DNA from: Polyangium sp. 6x1
GTDB lineage: Bacteria > Myxococcota_A > Polyangia > Polyangiales > Polyangiaceae
Reading direction: 5' to 3'
DNA: 64,000 nucleotides
Assembly (NCBI RefSeq): GCF_029946515.1
Contig: NZ_JARZHH010000041.1
Span: 1 to 64,000, forward strand
The notes under the pieces are model-generated. The model ran no database searches. It saw nothing but the letters and a program-made list of their open reading frames with translations, and had not been told where the DNA came from. A program made the position numbers and the translations under genes. Positions 1 to 8,698 of the stretch are shown here, piece by piece. The stretch's first letter is position 1; the number at the start of each line of letters is the position of its first letter.

Positions 1-108
1 GGCGGCGGCGGCTTCGGCGGCGGCGGCGGCCGTGGCGGTGGTGGCGGCTACGGCGGCGGCGGCGGTGGCCGCGGCGGCCGTGGCGGCGGCGGGCGCGATC
101 GTTACTGA
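1..108 (+). CDS. C-terminal tail of a glycine-rich RNA-binding protein (5' truncated)
   Basis: The window opens inside a reading frame of 35 residues ending at TGA 106-108. It consists of glycine runs broken by R, Y and F and closes in GGRDRY. Such RGG/GYGG tails follow a single RRM domain in bacterial glycine-rich RNA-binding proteins; the RRM itself would lie upstream of the window and is not seen. The identification rests on tail composition only. Another Gly/Arg-rich nucleic-acid-binding protein is possible. Confidence 0.6.
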   Translation, partial: GGGGFGGGGGRGGGGGYGGGGGGRGGRGGGGRDRY

Positions 109-240
109 TCGGCGCACGTCGGTCGGAAGCGGCGCGGCGGGTTTGCCGAAAGGCACCGCCGCGCCGATTCGTCTTTCCTTCCCATCTTCTCAGCCACGTC
201 CTTCGGGACGCGCAGAACCTCAAGCGAAAGGCATGTCCGT

Positions 241-423
241 ATGCAGAGGCAGGGAGCGCTGAAGCGCCAGAAGGAACGCGCGCGCCAGGAAAAGCAGCGC
301 GAGAAGTCCGCGAACAAGCTCGAGCGTCGCAAGGAAAAGGACGCGCGCGGCACGAACGCGCCGGGGGAAGATCCGGACATCGCCGGCATCGTCCCGGGCC
401 CGCAGCCGCCTGCTTCGGACTGA
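241..423 (+). CDS. Small highly basic protein, unknown function
   Basis: A 60-residue protein. Residues 1-36 are almost only K, R, E, Q and A and should form one charged helix (for example RQKERARQEKQREK). A short acidic, proline-rich tail (APGEDPDIAGIVPGPQPP) follows. ATG 241 is the first in-frame start. There is no signal peptide or membrane segment. I do not recognise a family. The composition suggests nucleic-acid or ribosome contact, which is inference. It stands alone between the RNA-binding protein and a lipoprotein gene. Confidence 0.5.
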   Translation: MQRQGALKRQKERARQEKQREKSANKLERRKEKDARGTNAPGEDPDIAGIVPGPQPPASD

Positions 424-473
424 GCCCGAAGCTGCGTTTGTGCGGGAGCGGAGCGGCGTGATACGCACCTCCC

Positions 474-1655
474 ATGCGGCACGTGAGACATGCGGGTGTC
501 GTGCTGGTCCTCGGGATCGCGGCGTGCGGCGGGTCGTCGGACAACACCGGTGGGGCGAACACCGTGGCCACGACGGCGGGCCCTCGAGACGAGGCGAAGG
601 GCGGGGGCGACGTCGGGGGTGACGAGATTCCCAAGGCGCCCGAGTCGCAGAAGCCGAGCCGGTGCGCGAAGGGCGGGCCTTTCCCGCCGGTCTCGGCGAC
701 GCCGAAGCCCGCGACGGAGCCCACGCCGCTCGCGTGTCGCCCGAAGGAGCCGGCGGCCGAGAGCTCGATCGCGACCGACATGCGAGCGCAGTTCAAGCCC
801 ACGCGGCCCGGCAGCACGCTCGACGTCTCGTTCGGATGTGACGGGCTCGATCAGCCCCTTGCGAAGCTCGTGTACGAGCGAGGCGCCGGGCATGGAACGC
901 GCCTCGAGATCGTGCAGATCTCCCGCTCGGATCCCGCGGACGCGGCGTACGACGTGATCGGGATCCGCGAGCCGTCGCGGTTCAGCAACAACCCGAAGAC
1001 GCCGCCGCTCGAGGTGCTGCGCGGGAAGATCCCGACCGACGCCGTCCACGCGCGCATGCCGTTCGTGCGCGCCGCGCTCCGGACCACGCTGCGCGAGGTC
1101 CTTCCGAAGCCGGAGCCGAGCGGGTACTCGACGTTCGGCTCCTCGTCGACCGTGCACGTGCTCGTGCGCATCGAGGACGCGGCGGGGCGATCGATCGAGA
1201 AGAAATACTCGGACTCGATCAACAGCCGCGGCCAGAACCAGTACCTGCCGCTCCTGCGCGCCGACGCGGAGGTCCGGCAGCTCGTGGACAAACTGCCGTG
1301 GCAAGGCGAGCCGGCGTCGGAGGACGTGCTCAGGCTCTTCGAGGAGCGGTTCCTCGCAGCGATGGTCGAGTCCGCGGAGCCGGATGCGTGGTGGGTGCGC
1401 AGCGCCTACCTGGAGCTCGCGGGCCGCGCCGGGGCGCGATCGCTCGTGCCGTCGCTGCTCGGGATGCTCGGCGCGCCGAGGTCGGAGGGGCCCTCCGACG
1501 GCTGGCAGCGAGATCTGGAAGGTGCGATGGCCGCGCTCGCCGCGCTCACGGGGTGGGACCCGCGAAAGGACGAGAAGGGCGCGGCGCGCCCGAGCGACGT
1601 GGCCGCCCGTGAGTTCCTGGCGGAGTGCGGGAAGGTCCCGCCCGCCGCGCGATGA
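474..1655 (+). CDS. Lipoprotein, unknown function
   Basis: 393 residues. The N-terminus is a type II signal (MRHVRHAGVVLVLGIAAC) with the lipidated Cys at residue 18, followed by a Gly/Ser/Thr-rich linker to about residue 60. The mature part has no recognisable domain. Residues 85-230 look like a mixed alpha/beta domain, and the last 130 residues are helical, ending in a segment (LELAGRAGARSLVPSLLGML) that resembles a single HEAT-like repeat. It overlaps the next gene by four bases (ATGA), so the two are probably translated together. Confidence 0.75.
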   Translation: MRHVRHAGVVLVLGIAACGGSSDNTGGANTVATTAGPRDEAKGGGDVGGDEIPKAPESQKPSRCAKGGPFPPVSATPKPATEPTPLACRPKEPAAESSIATDMRAQFKPTRPGSTLDVSFGCDGLDQPLAKLVYERGAGHGTRLEIVQISRSDPADAAYDVIGIREPSRFSNNPKTPPLEVLRGKIPTDAVHARMPFVRAALRTTLREVLPKPEPSGYSTFGSSSTVHVLVRIEDAAGRSIEKKYSDSINSRGQNQYLPLLRADAEVRQLVDKLPWQGEPASEDVLRLFEERFLAAMVESAEPDAWWVRSAYLELAGRAGARSLVPSLLGMLGAPRSEGPSDGWQRDLEGAMAALAALTGWDPRKDEKGAARPSDVAAREFLAECGKVPPAAR

Positions 1656-2587
1656 CGCAGGCGCTCGGGCCGCTCCTCGGCGGGCTCTCGCTCGTGCTCG
1701 CCCTCGGCTTCGTGCTCGCGCGCGTGCGAGGCCTCGGCGCGCGCGAGGCCGACGTGCTGAATGGGCTCGTCGTCGACGTCACGATGCCCGCGCTCCTCTT
1801 CGCCGTGCTCGCGCGCGGCGGCATGGCGTGGGGCGCGGCGCGCGTGCTGCCGTGGTCCGCGACGGCGCTCCTCGCCGCGCTCGGCGTGGGCGCCGCCGTG
1901 GCCCGGGCGTTTGGCCTCGACGCTCGCGCGGTCGGCAGCGCGGGGATCGTCGCGTCCTTCAGCAACACGGGGTTCCTCGGTTTGCCGCTCCTGCTCACGC
2001 TCTTCCCGGGCGACGCGGCCGCGAGCTCGGCGGCGATGATGATCGACCTCGTCATCACCACGATCCTGCTCTGGACGCTCGGCCAGGCCTACGCCGAGCG
2101 CTTCGGCAGCGGCAAGGCGTTCGACGTGAAGGCCGCGCTTCGCATCTTCAAGAAGCCTCTCGTCCTCGCCGTCCCGCTCGGCGCGCTTGCGCACGCGCTC
2201 CACCTGCCGATTCCGCCGTTCTTGCTCACCACCCTCGAAGGGCTCGGGCGAACCACGACGTACCTCGTGTTCCTCTCGCTCGGCCTCTCGCTCGACGTGC
2301 GCGCGCTCTCGGGCCGCGTCGCGCCGGCGATCGCGATCTGCCTCGTGAAACTCCTCTTCGCGCCGGCCGTCGCGCTCCTCTGCGTCCGTGTCTTCTCGGT
2401 GCCCGAGCCGATCGCGACCGTCGCTGTTCTCCAGGCGGCGATGCCTTCCGCGCTCGCGAGCGTGATCATCGTCGCGCTCACGGGGTGTGATCGTCCGCTC
2501 GCGGCGGCGGTCTGCACGCTCGCGTCGCTCGCGTCGATGGCGACGTTGCCTCTCGTCTCCTGGATCGTCGAAGCGACGCGGCCCTGA
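1652..2587 (+). CDS. AEC-family transporter
   Basis: 311 residues, almost entirely hydrophobic, with about ten membrane segments. The pattern matches the auxin efflux carrier (AEC) family of carriers for organic acids and related anions. It has the helix break after the second segment (VVDVTMPALLFAVLARGG) and the conserved SNTGFLGLPLL stretch (about residues 104-114). The start at ATG 1652 is chosen because it overlaps the stop of the lipoprotein gene; an upstream in-frame start at 1625 would add residues inside that gene. Substrate unknown. Confidence 0.85.
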   Translation: MTQALGPLLGGLSLVLALGFVLARVRGLGAREADVLNGLVVDVTMPALLFAVLARGGMAWGAARVLPWSATALLAALGVGAAVARAFGLDARAVGSAGIVASFSNTGFLGLPLLLTLFPGDAAASSAAMMIDLVITTILLWTLGQAYAERFGSGKAFDVKAALRIFKKPLVLAVPLGALAHALHLPIPPFLLTTLEGLGRTTTYLVFLSLGLSLDVRALSGRVAPAIAICLVKLLFAPAVALLCVRVFSVPEPIATVAVLQAAMPSALASVIIVALTGCDRPLAAAVCTLASLASMATLPLVSWIVEATRP

Positions 2588-2606
2588 GCCTGCTAAGGTC
2601 GCGGCC

Positions 2607-3080
2607 GTGCCGAACCCGAACTACATCACGCCCGAGGGGGCGCGCCGGCTCTCGGAGGAGCTCGGGCGACTACGCTCGGTGGACCGGCCGCGGATCGTCC
2701 AGGAGGTCGCGGACGCGGCTGCGCAGGGCGATCGGAGCGAGAACGCCGAGTACATCTACGGCAAGAGGAAGCTGCGCGAGATCGACCGCCGCATGCATTA
2801 CCTCACGAAGCGGCTCGAGAGCGCGGTCGTCGTGGATCCGAAGGAGCAGAAGGGGGACAAGGTCTTCTTCGGCGCCGCCGTCGAGGTCGAGGACGAGGAC
2901 GGCAAGCGGCACACCTATCGGATCGTCGGCGAGGACGAGATCGACAGCAAGGCGGGGCGCATCAGCTGGAAGTCGCCGGTGGGCCGTGCGCTGCTCGGCA
3001 AGACGCCGGGCGACGTGGTGACCGTGCGTCGTCCGGCGGGCGACATGGAGATGGAGATCGTGAGCGTGAAGTACACGTGA
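2607..3080 (+). CDS. greB: Transcription elongation factor GreB
   Basis: 157 residues, the usual GreB length. It rescues backtracked RNA polymerase by inserting a coiled-coil tip into the secondary channel and stimulating transcript cleavage. The coiled coil spans residues 1-78 and contains the GreB signature (YITPEGARRL, GDRSENAEYIYGKRKLREID), with the acidic tip residues D43 and E46. The FKBP-like domain (about 85-157) contains ISWKSPVGRALLGK. Start GTG 2607 follows an AAGG ribosome-binding site and gives the family N-terminus; upstream in-frame codons lie in the transporter gene. Confidence 0.95.
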   Translation: MPNPNYITPEGARRLSEELGRLRSVDRPRIVQEVADAAAQGDRSENAEYIYGKRKLREIDRRMHYLTKRLESAVVVDPKEQKGDKVFFGAAVEVEDEDGKRHTYRIVGEDEIDSKAGRISWKSPVGRALLGKTPGDVVTVRRPAGDMEMEIVSVKYT

Positions 3081-3139
3081 GGTGATAGGATGTCCGCGTA
3101 TTCCGTCGAAGCGTGCTGCCCGACGGACCGGAGCCATCG

Positions 3140-3925
3140 ATGCCGCCGCGTGTCTTCTTGCCGCTTGCTTTTGCCTCGTTCGTTGCCCTCGGCGCCTCCG
3201 CCGCGCTCGCGGCGCCTCCGGTTTCGCCGCCGCCCGCGCCGCCCGCCACGACGAACGTCGCGCCCCTGCCGAGCCCCCCGCCGGCGCCCCCGGCTGCCGC
3301 TCCCGCTGCCGCTCCCGAGGCCGCTCCCGAGGCCGCTCCCGCTCCCGCTCCCGCTCCTGCACCTCTCGTCGCGCCGCCTGTGCCTCCGGGCGCCCAGCGC
3401 CCTCCTCCGTGGGCGTGGCGCGCGCCTCCGCCGGCGTATGGGCCGTATCCCGGCTGGCGGCTCGAAGAGGAGGCGCCGAAGTCGAGCGAGACGAACGAAC
3501 GGACGTGGTACGGCTGGCAATCGCTCCTTGGAATCATCCCTTCGCACGGGCTCGCCGTGGTGGGCGTCCTGGATCATGACCTCTATGGCCTGATCGTCGT
3601 CGGCGCCCTCGGGCATTGCTTCACCTCGCCGATCGTGCACTGGGTGCACGGAAATACGGGGCGTGGATTCATCAGCCTCGGGATGAACGCGGGCCTGCCG
3701 ATCCTCAGCTCGGCGCTCATCAACGTGGCCTCATCGGCCGATATGTTCTTCGGCGTGGCCCTCCTCGCGGTCGTGGGCTGGCCCATCGTCGATGTCGCCG
3801 TGCTGAGCTACGAGGATCCTCCCTCGAAATCGAAAGAGAAGACCGCAGGCTTCATCGATTCCTTCGGGGTCGTACCGATGATCGACCGCGAGAAAAAAGG
3901 TTTGTCGCTCGTCGGCAGGTTCTGA
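3140..3925 (+). CDS. Secreted/membrane protein with proline-alanine-rich linker, unknown function
   Basis: 261 residues from ATG 3140; a GTG nine codons upstream is possible but less likely, because the signal peptide (about residues 1-25, ending ASAALAAPP) then begins properly. Residues 26-100 are a low-complexity Pro/Ala linker with AAPEAAPEAAP-type repeats. The C-terminal 160 residues hold two or three hydrophobic segments (GLIVVGALGHCF, MFFGVALLAVVGWPIV) and end near a basic tail. I recognise no family. It ends 15 bases before the desaturase gene and may share its transcript. Confidence 0.6.
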   Translation: MPPRVFLPLAFASFVALGASAALAAPPVSPPPAPPATTNVAPLPSPPPAPPAAAPAAAPEAAPEAAPAPAPAPAPLVAPPVPPGAQRPPPWAWRAPPPAYGPYPGWRLEEEAPKSSETNERTWYGWQSLLGIIPSHGLAVVGVLDHDLYGLIVVGALGHCFTSPIVHWVHGNTGRGFISLGMNAGLPILSSALINVASSADMFFGVALLAVVGWPIVDVAVLSYEDPPSKSKEKTAGFIDSFGVVPMIDREKKGLSLVGRF

Positions 3926-3940
3926 CGAATCCCCGGCGGT

Positions 3941-4921
3941 ATGGCTCCCCAAGGTCCTCCCTCCGCCCGCCCCCCGTCCCCGCGCGACGCGGCCGTGTCG
4001 ATTCTCCGGCCGCGGGACGCCGAGGGCGCGCTGCACACGTTCGTCGCGGTGTCCCTCACGGCCGCGGGGATCTGGCTGTCCTCGCGTTCGTCCTGGGCCG
4101 CGTGGTTCGCGGGGCAGCTCGTGTTCGCCGTCTCCTTCGCGAAATGGTTTTCCCTGCTGCACGAGGCCGGGCACCACACGCTCTTCGCGACGCGGGGCCT
4201 GAATACCCTCGCCGGCCACCTCGCCTCGGTGATCTCGGTCCTCCCCTATGCGAGCTGGAAAGCCATCCACCGCATGCACCACAAATGGACCGGCTTCCAG
4301 GACAAGGATCCCACGACCTCCTCGCTCGTCCCGCGCCCGCTCGGCGCCTTCGAGCGCGCCGCCATCAATATCGCCTGGCGGGCCTGGATCCCGCTGTTCT
4401 CGTTCCTCTACCGGGCGCAGAGCTTCTGGCACCTGCCGCGCCTCTTCCGCCTCTTTCCCGATTCCCGCGCGCGCCGCGCCTTCGTCGTCAATGCGATCGC
4501 CCTGCTCGCGCTTTATGCCGCCGCCTTCGTATTCATCGGACCCGCGGCCCTGCTGCGGCTCTTCGGGCTCGGGCTTTTTCTCGGGTTCGCGTGGATGGAT
4601 GTGATCATGTTGAGCCAGCACACGCACATCCCGCTGGAGCTCTCGCAGGGGGCCGACGTCGCGCCGATCCCCGCGCCCGAGCAGGCGCCGTACACGCGTT
4701 CGCTCCGGTTTTCTCGATTCTTGTCGACGTTCGTTCTGACAGGGTTCGACGCGCACGAATTGCATCACGTCTTTCCTTTCGTGCCGGGCCCGCGCCTTCG
4801 GGAAATCCCGTGGACGCCGCCGAACGAGGCGCCCGCGTGGGCCTGGATTCGCGCCGCCAAGGCCGTCCCGGCCGAGGTCTTTCTCTTCAAGAACCGGAAG
4901 ACCTCCGGCCTCTCGATCTAG
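3941..4921 (+). CDS. Fatty acid desaturase family protein
   Basis: 326 residues. A membrane di-iron desaturase or hydroxylase acting on acyl chains or lipids. All three histidine boxes are present: HEAGHH (74-79), HRMHH (110-114) and HELHH (272-276), with a further QHTH at 226-229. Hydrophobic segments lie around residues 33-68, 95-103 and 183-220. It is the first gene of a tightly packed lipid operon; the next gene starts four bases after its stop. Regiospecificity cannot be read from sequence. It lacks the CarF/TMEM189 signature, so it is probably not the plasmalogen vinyl-ether desaturase. Confidence 0.88.
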   Translation: MAPQGPPSARPPSPRDAAVSILRPRDAEGALHTFVAVSLTAAGIWLSSRSSWAAWFAGQLVFAVSFAKWFSLLHEAGHHTLFATRGLNTLAGHLASVISVLPYASWKAIHRMHHKWTGFQDKDPTTSSLVPRPLGAFERAAINIAWRAWIPLFSFLYRAQSFWHLPRLFRLFPDSRARRAFVVNAIALLALYAAAFVFIGPAALLRLFGLGLFLGFAWMDVIMLSQHTHIPLELSQGADVAPIPAPEQAPYTRSLRFSRFLSTFVLTGFDAHELHHVFPFVPGPRLREIPWTPPNEAPAWAWIRAAKAVPAEVFLFKNRKTSGLSI

Positions 4922-4925
4922 GCCC

Positions 4926-5507
4926 GTGGAGCCCGTGGCGCTCTCTCCGCTTGCTTGTGCCGGGCTCCTCGTCGGGAGCTTCGTCGTTGGCGGCGCTTGC
5001 CAGTCCGCGTGGTTCGCGCACCCGCTCTCGAAGCGCTTCACGCGTCCGCTCGACGGAGGGCGCACGCTCCGGGGGCGACGCATCTTCGGCGACAACAAGA
5101 CCACGCGCGGCTTCGTGGTCATCGTGCCCGCGACCGCGCTCGCCATGGCCGGCCTCGGGACCGCGGCCCAGCGCCTCGGCCTCGGCGTGTGGCCCGTGTC
5201 CTTGCCCGGGCTCCTCCTGCTCGGCGCGGTCGCGGCGCTCGGGTTGATGCTCGGGGAGCTGCCGAACTCGTTCGTGAAACGTCAGCTCGACGTCGAGCCG
5301 GGGGCGCCGCCGAAGCACCGCGTCGGGCGCGTGATCTCGGCCGTGGCCGATCGGCTCGACTCGGTCGTGGGCGCGCTCGTCGGCGCATCGTTGGTGGTCG
5401 AACTATCCTGGAGGACGGCGTTCTTCTGCCTCCTGATCGGGCCGCCGATCCACGGACTTTTCAGCGTTCTTTTGTGGGTGCTCGGGGTGAAGAAGAGGGC
5501 AGGATGA
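4926..5507 (+). CDS. CDP-archaeol synthase-like (CarS/DUF46) membrane cytidylyltransferase
   Basis: 193 residues with four or five membrane segments. The CarS/DUF46 family uses CTP to activate phosphatidate-like lipids; in archaea the substrate is an unsaturated ether-linked phosphatidate. Family marks are FGDNKTTRG (54-62), GELPNSFVKRQ (110-120) and DRLDSVVGAL (142-151), which contain the catalytic acidic and basic residues. Start GTG 4926. The stop overlaps the next start (ATGA). In a bacterium with other lipid genes around it, a role in activating an ether-type or otherwise unusual phosphatidate is plausible but inferred. Confidence 0.82.
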   Translation: MEPVALSPLACAGLLVGSFVVGGACQSAWFAHPLSKRFTRPLDGGRTLRGRRIFGDNKTTRGFVVIVPATALAMAGLGTAAQRLGLGVWPVSLPGLLLLGAVAALGLMLGELPNSFVKRQLDVEPGAPPKHRVGRVISAVADRLDSVVGALVGASLVVELSWRTAFFCLLIGPPIHGLFSVLLWVLGVKKRAG

Positions 5508-8062
5508 GGGGGCGCGGGGGCATCGGGGCGGTTCTTCGGAAGCCGCCGTTCGTGCGGGGGTTCGACGCCGTCGACGACGTCGCGCTCGTCGGCGGGAAGG
5601 GGCGATCGCTGCAGGAGCTCCGCGGCGTGGGGGCGCCCGTGCCCGAGGGCGTGATCCTGACGACGGCGTTCTCCGAGGCGCTGACGGACGAGGGCAAACC
5701 CATGCCGGCGCGCTGCGTGGAGGCGCTCGACGAGGTGCGCCGGAGGCTCGGCGGCGGCCCGCTCATCGTGCGGAGCTCGGCCGTCGGCGAGGACGGGACG
5801 ACGGCGGCCTTCGCGGGCCTGCTCGAATCGATCTTTCCGGTCGACGGCGCGGATCCCGCGGCGCTCGTCGAGGCCGTGCGGCGCTGCGTGGCGTCGCGCG
5901 CGGCGGCGCGCGTGCGTGCGTACGAGGAGGCGCGGAACGTGCGTTTGCAGGGCGTCGCGGTCGTCGTGCAGCGGCTCGTTCCCAGCGCGGCGGCCGGCGT
6001 CCTCTTCACCGACGGCGTCATGCTGCGCGGCGAGTTTTGCCGCGGGCACGGCCAAGCGCTCGTCGACGGCGCGATCACGCCCGGCGCCTTCCGCCTCGAT
6101 CGCCGGGCCACCGAGGGCGCGCGGCGTGTCGTACACGTCGAGCGTTTGCCCGAGGACGGGAGCCCGTTTCCCCTGACGGACCAGGCCGCGCGCGAGCTCG
6201 CGGCGCACGCGACCACGCTCGAACGGCGGCGCGGGCTCTCGCTCGACATCGAGTGGGCTGTCGATCCCGAGGGCAAGCTCTGGATCGTGCAGGCGCGGCC
6301 CGTGACGGATCGGCGCACGTTCTTGTGGTCGAACGCGAACATCAGCGAGAACTTCCCGGCGCCGGTGACGCCGCTGCTCGTCTCGTTCGCCCGCGCGGGA
6401 TACGACGCGTATTTCCGCAACCTGGCGCGCGAGTTCGGGATCGAGGAAGCGCGCATCGCGGCCCACGACGAGGCGTTCCGGGGCATCGTCGACGCGCACG
6501 GCGCGCGGCTCTACTACAACCTCTCGCACATCCACGCCGTCCTCCGGCTCATGCCGTTCGGCGACTGGCTCGTGGACAGCTTCGACGTCTTCGTCGGCGC
6601 GGGCGCCTCCTCGCCCGAGGGGCGGCGCGTGACCGACGAGATCACGGCGCTCGGCCGCGTGATCACGCATGTGACGCGGGCGTATCGTGATCTGCCGGCG
6701 CGCGTGGCCCGCTTCGAGCGCGCCGTGGACGACGTTGCGTCGCGTTTTCCTCCGCGCGAGGTCCGGGCGATGCCCGCGCGCACGCTCGCCGAGGGGCTCG
6801 AAGCGATCCTCGACGTGCGGCTGCGTCGCTGGGTCGATGCCTCGCTTGCTGATTGCGCGGCGGCCGTCACGTACCGCGCGCTGCAAGCGCTGCTTCGCGT
6901 GATCGAGCGCGACGACGCGGGCGCGAGCGGGCATGGCGCGGACGATCCCGCGGCGCGGCATCATGCGCTGCTCAAGGGGCTCGACGTCGCCGGCGCGTGG
7001 TCGCTTCGCGCGCTCTGGGATCTCGCGGTCGTGGTTCGCGCGGGCGCACCCGCGCGCGAGGCGCTCGCCGCGTGCGGAGGGAGCTTTGCCGTGTTTCGTG
7101 GCGCGCTCGGCCCGGAGCTCGGCGCGCACGTCGATGCGTGGCTCGATCGCTTCGGTTTCCGCGGCTCGGGAGAGCTCTTGCTCACCGAGCCTTCCCTCGC
7201 GGAGGAGCCCGATCGCCTCTTGCCGCTGCTGACGCGGTACGTGGAAGCCGTTGGAGATCAAAGCATCGAGAGCCCCGCGCGCGCGTTCGAGCGCCAGCGC
7301 GCCGAGCGGGAGCGCGAGACGGCGCGGCTTCGCGAGCGGCTTGGGGGAGGGGCTCGTCGCGCCTTGCGACCACTCTTCGATGCGCTCGTGCTCGCGACGC
7401 AGACGTCCGTGCAGCTCCGCGAGCGCGCGCGATTCCGGCAGGCCTTGCTGTACACGCGCCTGCGCGGCGTCGCGCTCGCCCTCGGCCGTCAGCTCGCCCG
7501 AGCAGGCACCACGGACGTTGAGGACGACGTGTTTTTCCTTCGGTTCGACGAGCTCGCGGATCTCGCAGCGGGCCGCGGCTCTCCGGGGGATGTGCGCGCC
7601 CTCGTCGCGTCGCGCCGCGCTGAACATGCCGCGCTCTCCGCGCTCGATCTGCCCGACGTCTTCACGCTCGCGGCGGGCGCGTTCGTCGTGCCTTCCGCGC
7701 TCGAAACGTCTGCCGCACCCGCGCCCGTGCTCTCGACCGACGACGGCGTCTTGTGCGGCGTTCCGGCGAGCGGAGGCCGTGTTTCGGGGCGCGCCGCGGT
7801 GCTCGGGGGCCTCGCTGATGCGGCGAAGCTCGCGCCCGGCGACGTGCTCGTGGCGCGGCAGACGGATCCCGGCTGGGCGCCGCTGTTTTTCCTGGTGAAG
7901 GGCCTCGTCCTCGAGCGTGGCGGCATGCTCTCGCACGGATCGATCCTCGCGCGGGAGCTCGGCATTCCTTCGGTCGTCGGCGTCCCCGAGGCCACGGCGC
8001 GCATCAGCCACGGGCGCGACATCGTCGTCGATGGAGACACGGGGCATGTTCGCCTCGCGTGA
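5504..8062 (+). CDS. PEP-synthase-like phosphotransferase (PEP/pyruvate-binding plus PEP-utilising His domain)
   Basis: 852 residues. The N-terminal ATP-grasp domain has VGGKGRSL (K32), IVRSSAVGEDG and IEWAVDPEGKLWIVQARPV. The C-terminal swivelling phosphohistidine domain has GGMLSHGSILARE with the presumed catalytic His at 811. Unlike pyruvate phosphate dikinase or PEP synthase it has no C-terminal PEP/pyruvate TIM barrel. The middle 400 residues are a divergent helical domain. This order and length match rifampicin phosphotransferase-type dikinases (about 865 residues), which move a phosphate from ATP through His to a small molecule. Lying between CarS-like and UbiA-like genes, it may phosphorylate a lipid precursor (inference). 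Starts by ATGA overlap at 5504. Confidence 0.8.
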   Translation: MRGRGGIGAVLRKPPFVRGFDAVDDVALVGGKGRSLQELRGVGAPVPEGVILTTAFSEALTDEGKPMPARCVEALDEVRRRLGGGPLIVRSSAVGEDGTTAAFAGLLESIFPVDGADPAALVEAVRRCVASRAAARVRAYEEARNVRLQGVAVVVQRLVPSAAAGVLFTDGVMLRGEFCRGHGQALVDGAITPGAFRLDRRATEGARRVVHVERLPEDGSPFPLTDQAARELAAHATTLERRRGLSLDIEWAVDPEGKLWIVQARPVTDRRTFLWSNANISENFPAPVTPLLVSFARAGYDAYFRNLAREFGIEEARIAAHDEAFRGIVDAHGARLYYNLSHIHAVLRLMPFGDWLVDSFDVFVGAGASSPEGRRVTDEITALGRVITHVTRAYRDLPARVARFERAVDDVASRFPPREVRAMPARTLAEGLEAILDVRLRRWVDASLADCAAAVTYRALQALLRVIERDDAGASGHGADDPAARHHALLKGLDVAGAWSLRALWDLAVVVRAGAPAREALAACGGSFAVFRGALGPELGAHVDAWLDRFGFRGSGELLLTEPSLAEEPDRLLPLLTRYVEAVGDQSIESPARAFERQRAERERETARLRERLGGGARRALRPLFDALVLATQTSVQLRERARFRQALLYTRLRGVALALGRQLARAGTTDVEDDVFFLRFDELADLAAGRGSPGDVRALVASRRAEHAALSALDLPDVFTLAAGAFVVPSALETSAAPAPVLSTDDGVLCGVPASGGRVSGRAAVLGGLADAAKLAPGDVLVARQTDPGWAPLFFLVKGLVLERGGMLSHGSILARELGIPSVVGVPEATARISHGRDIVVDGDTGHVRLA

Positions 8063-8687
8063 CGGTCATTGGTCCGTGACGTGGTTTCGCGAGCGCGTCC
8101 TCGCGTCGTGGTACCTGCTCGCGCCGCTCGCGCTCTTCATCGCGCTCGCGGGCGGGATCGGCAGGCTTTCGACCCGGACCACGACTGCGCTCTTCGCGAT
8201 CGTCGCGTTTCGCTTGTGGGACGACGTCGCGGATCTTCCGCACGATCGAAAACACCACCCCGAGCGCGTGCTTTGCCGCCGCGTTTCCACGACCGAGCCC
8301 CTTCTCTTCGCGCTGATCGGGCTCGCGTTCACGGCGGCCTGGATCGGGTTCACCCGAGCCGCGATCGCGCCGTTCCTCGGCGCCGTCCTCGCGTCCCAGG
8401 GCGCCTTCGCCGCGCGCGTGGCGTGGCCGCACCTGCGTGGCCTGTTTGCCCATGTGATCCTGCTCAAGGTGCCCGCGCTCGTCCTCGGGCTCGCCCTGCC
8501 GGACACGCCCCCTCTCGTTGCGCTCGGCCGCGCGATCTCGCTGTACGGCGTGGTCGCCGCCTACGAGCTCGTGCACGACGAAGACGCGCGCCGCGGCCCT
8601 CTCGCGCCGGCGCTGGTCCTCGTCGACGTGGTTTGTCTTTGCGCTGGACCTGCGCTCTGGCTGCTTCACGGCGGCGTTTTTCCCTGA
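8046..8687 (+). CDS. UbiA-like membrane prenyltransferase (short, divergent)
   Basis: 213 residues with about six hydrophobic segments. A DDVADLPHD motif (59-67) fits the first Asp-rich motif NDxxDxxxD of UbiA-type prenyltransferases and is followed by a basic stretch (RKHHPERVL), as in that family. A second, weaker acidic site is HDED (177-180). It is shorter than typical UbiA proteins (near 290). ATG 8046 overlaps the upstream gene by 17 bases; GTG 8076 is an alternative that avoids the overlap. UbiA-type enzymes include archaeal DGGGP synthase, which acts just before CarS, so the neighbourhood is suggestive; prenyl or alkyl transfer is inferred. Confidence 0.6.
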   Translation: MFASRDGHWSVTWFRERVLASWYLLAPLALFIALAGGIGRLSTRTTTALFAIVAFRLWDDVADLPHDRKHHPERVLCRRVSTTEPLLFALIGLAFTAAWIGFTRAAIAPFLGAVLASQGAFAARVAWPHLRGLFAHVILLKVPALVLGLALPDTPPLVALGRAISLYGVVAAYELVHDEDARRGPLAPALVLVDVVCLCAGPALWLLHGGVFP

Positions 8688-8698
8688 AGGACACGACG

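Noticed and set aside
1-108. GGC-rich microsatellite
   Set aside because: Reads as a continuous Gly/Arg frame with a natural end (GGRDRY stop) typical of RNA-binding protein tails.
5282-8047. Long minus-strand open frame (921 codons) opposite the PEP-synthase-like gene
   Set aside because: Arg/His/Pro-rich composition without domains; a shadow caused by third-position GC bias of the plus-strand gene, which has clear catalytic motifs.
5504-8062. Genuine PEP synthase or pyruvate phosphate dikinase
   Set aside because: No PEP/pyruvate barrel follows the His domain, which ends the protein.
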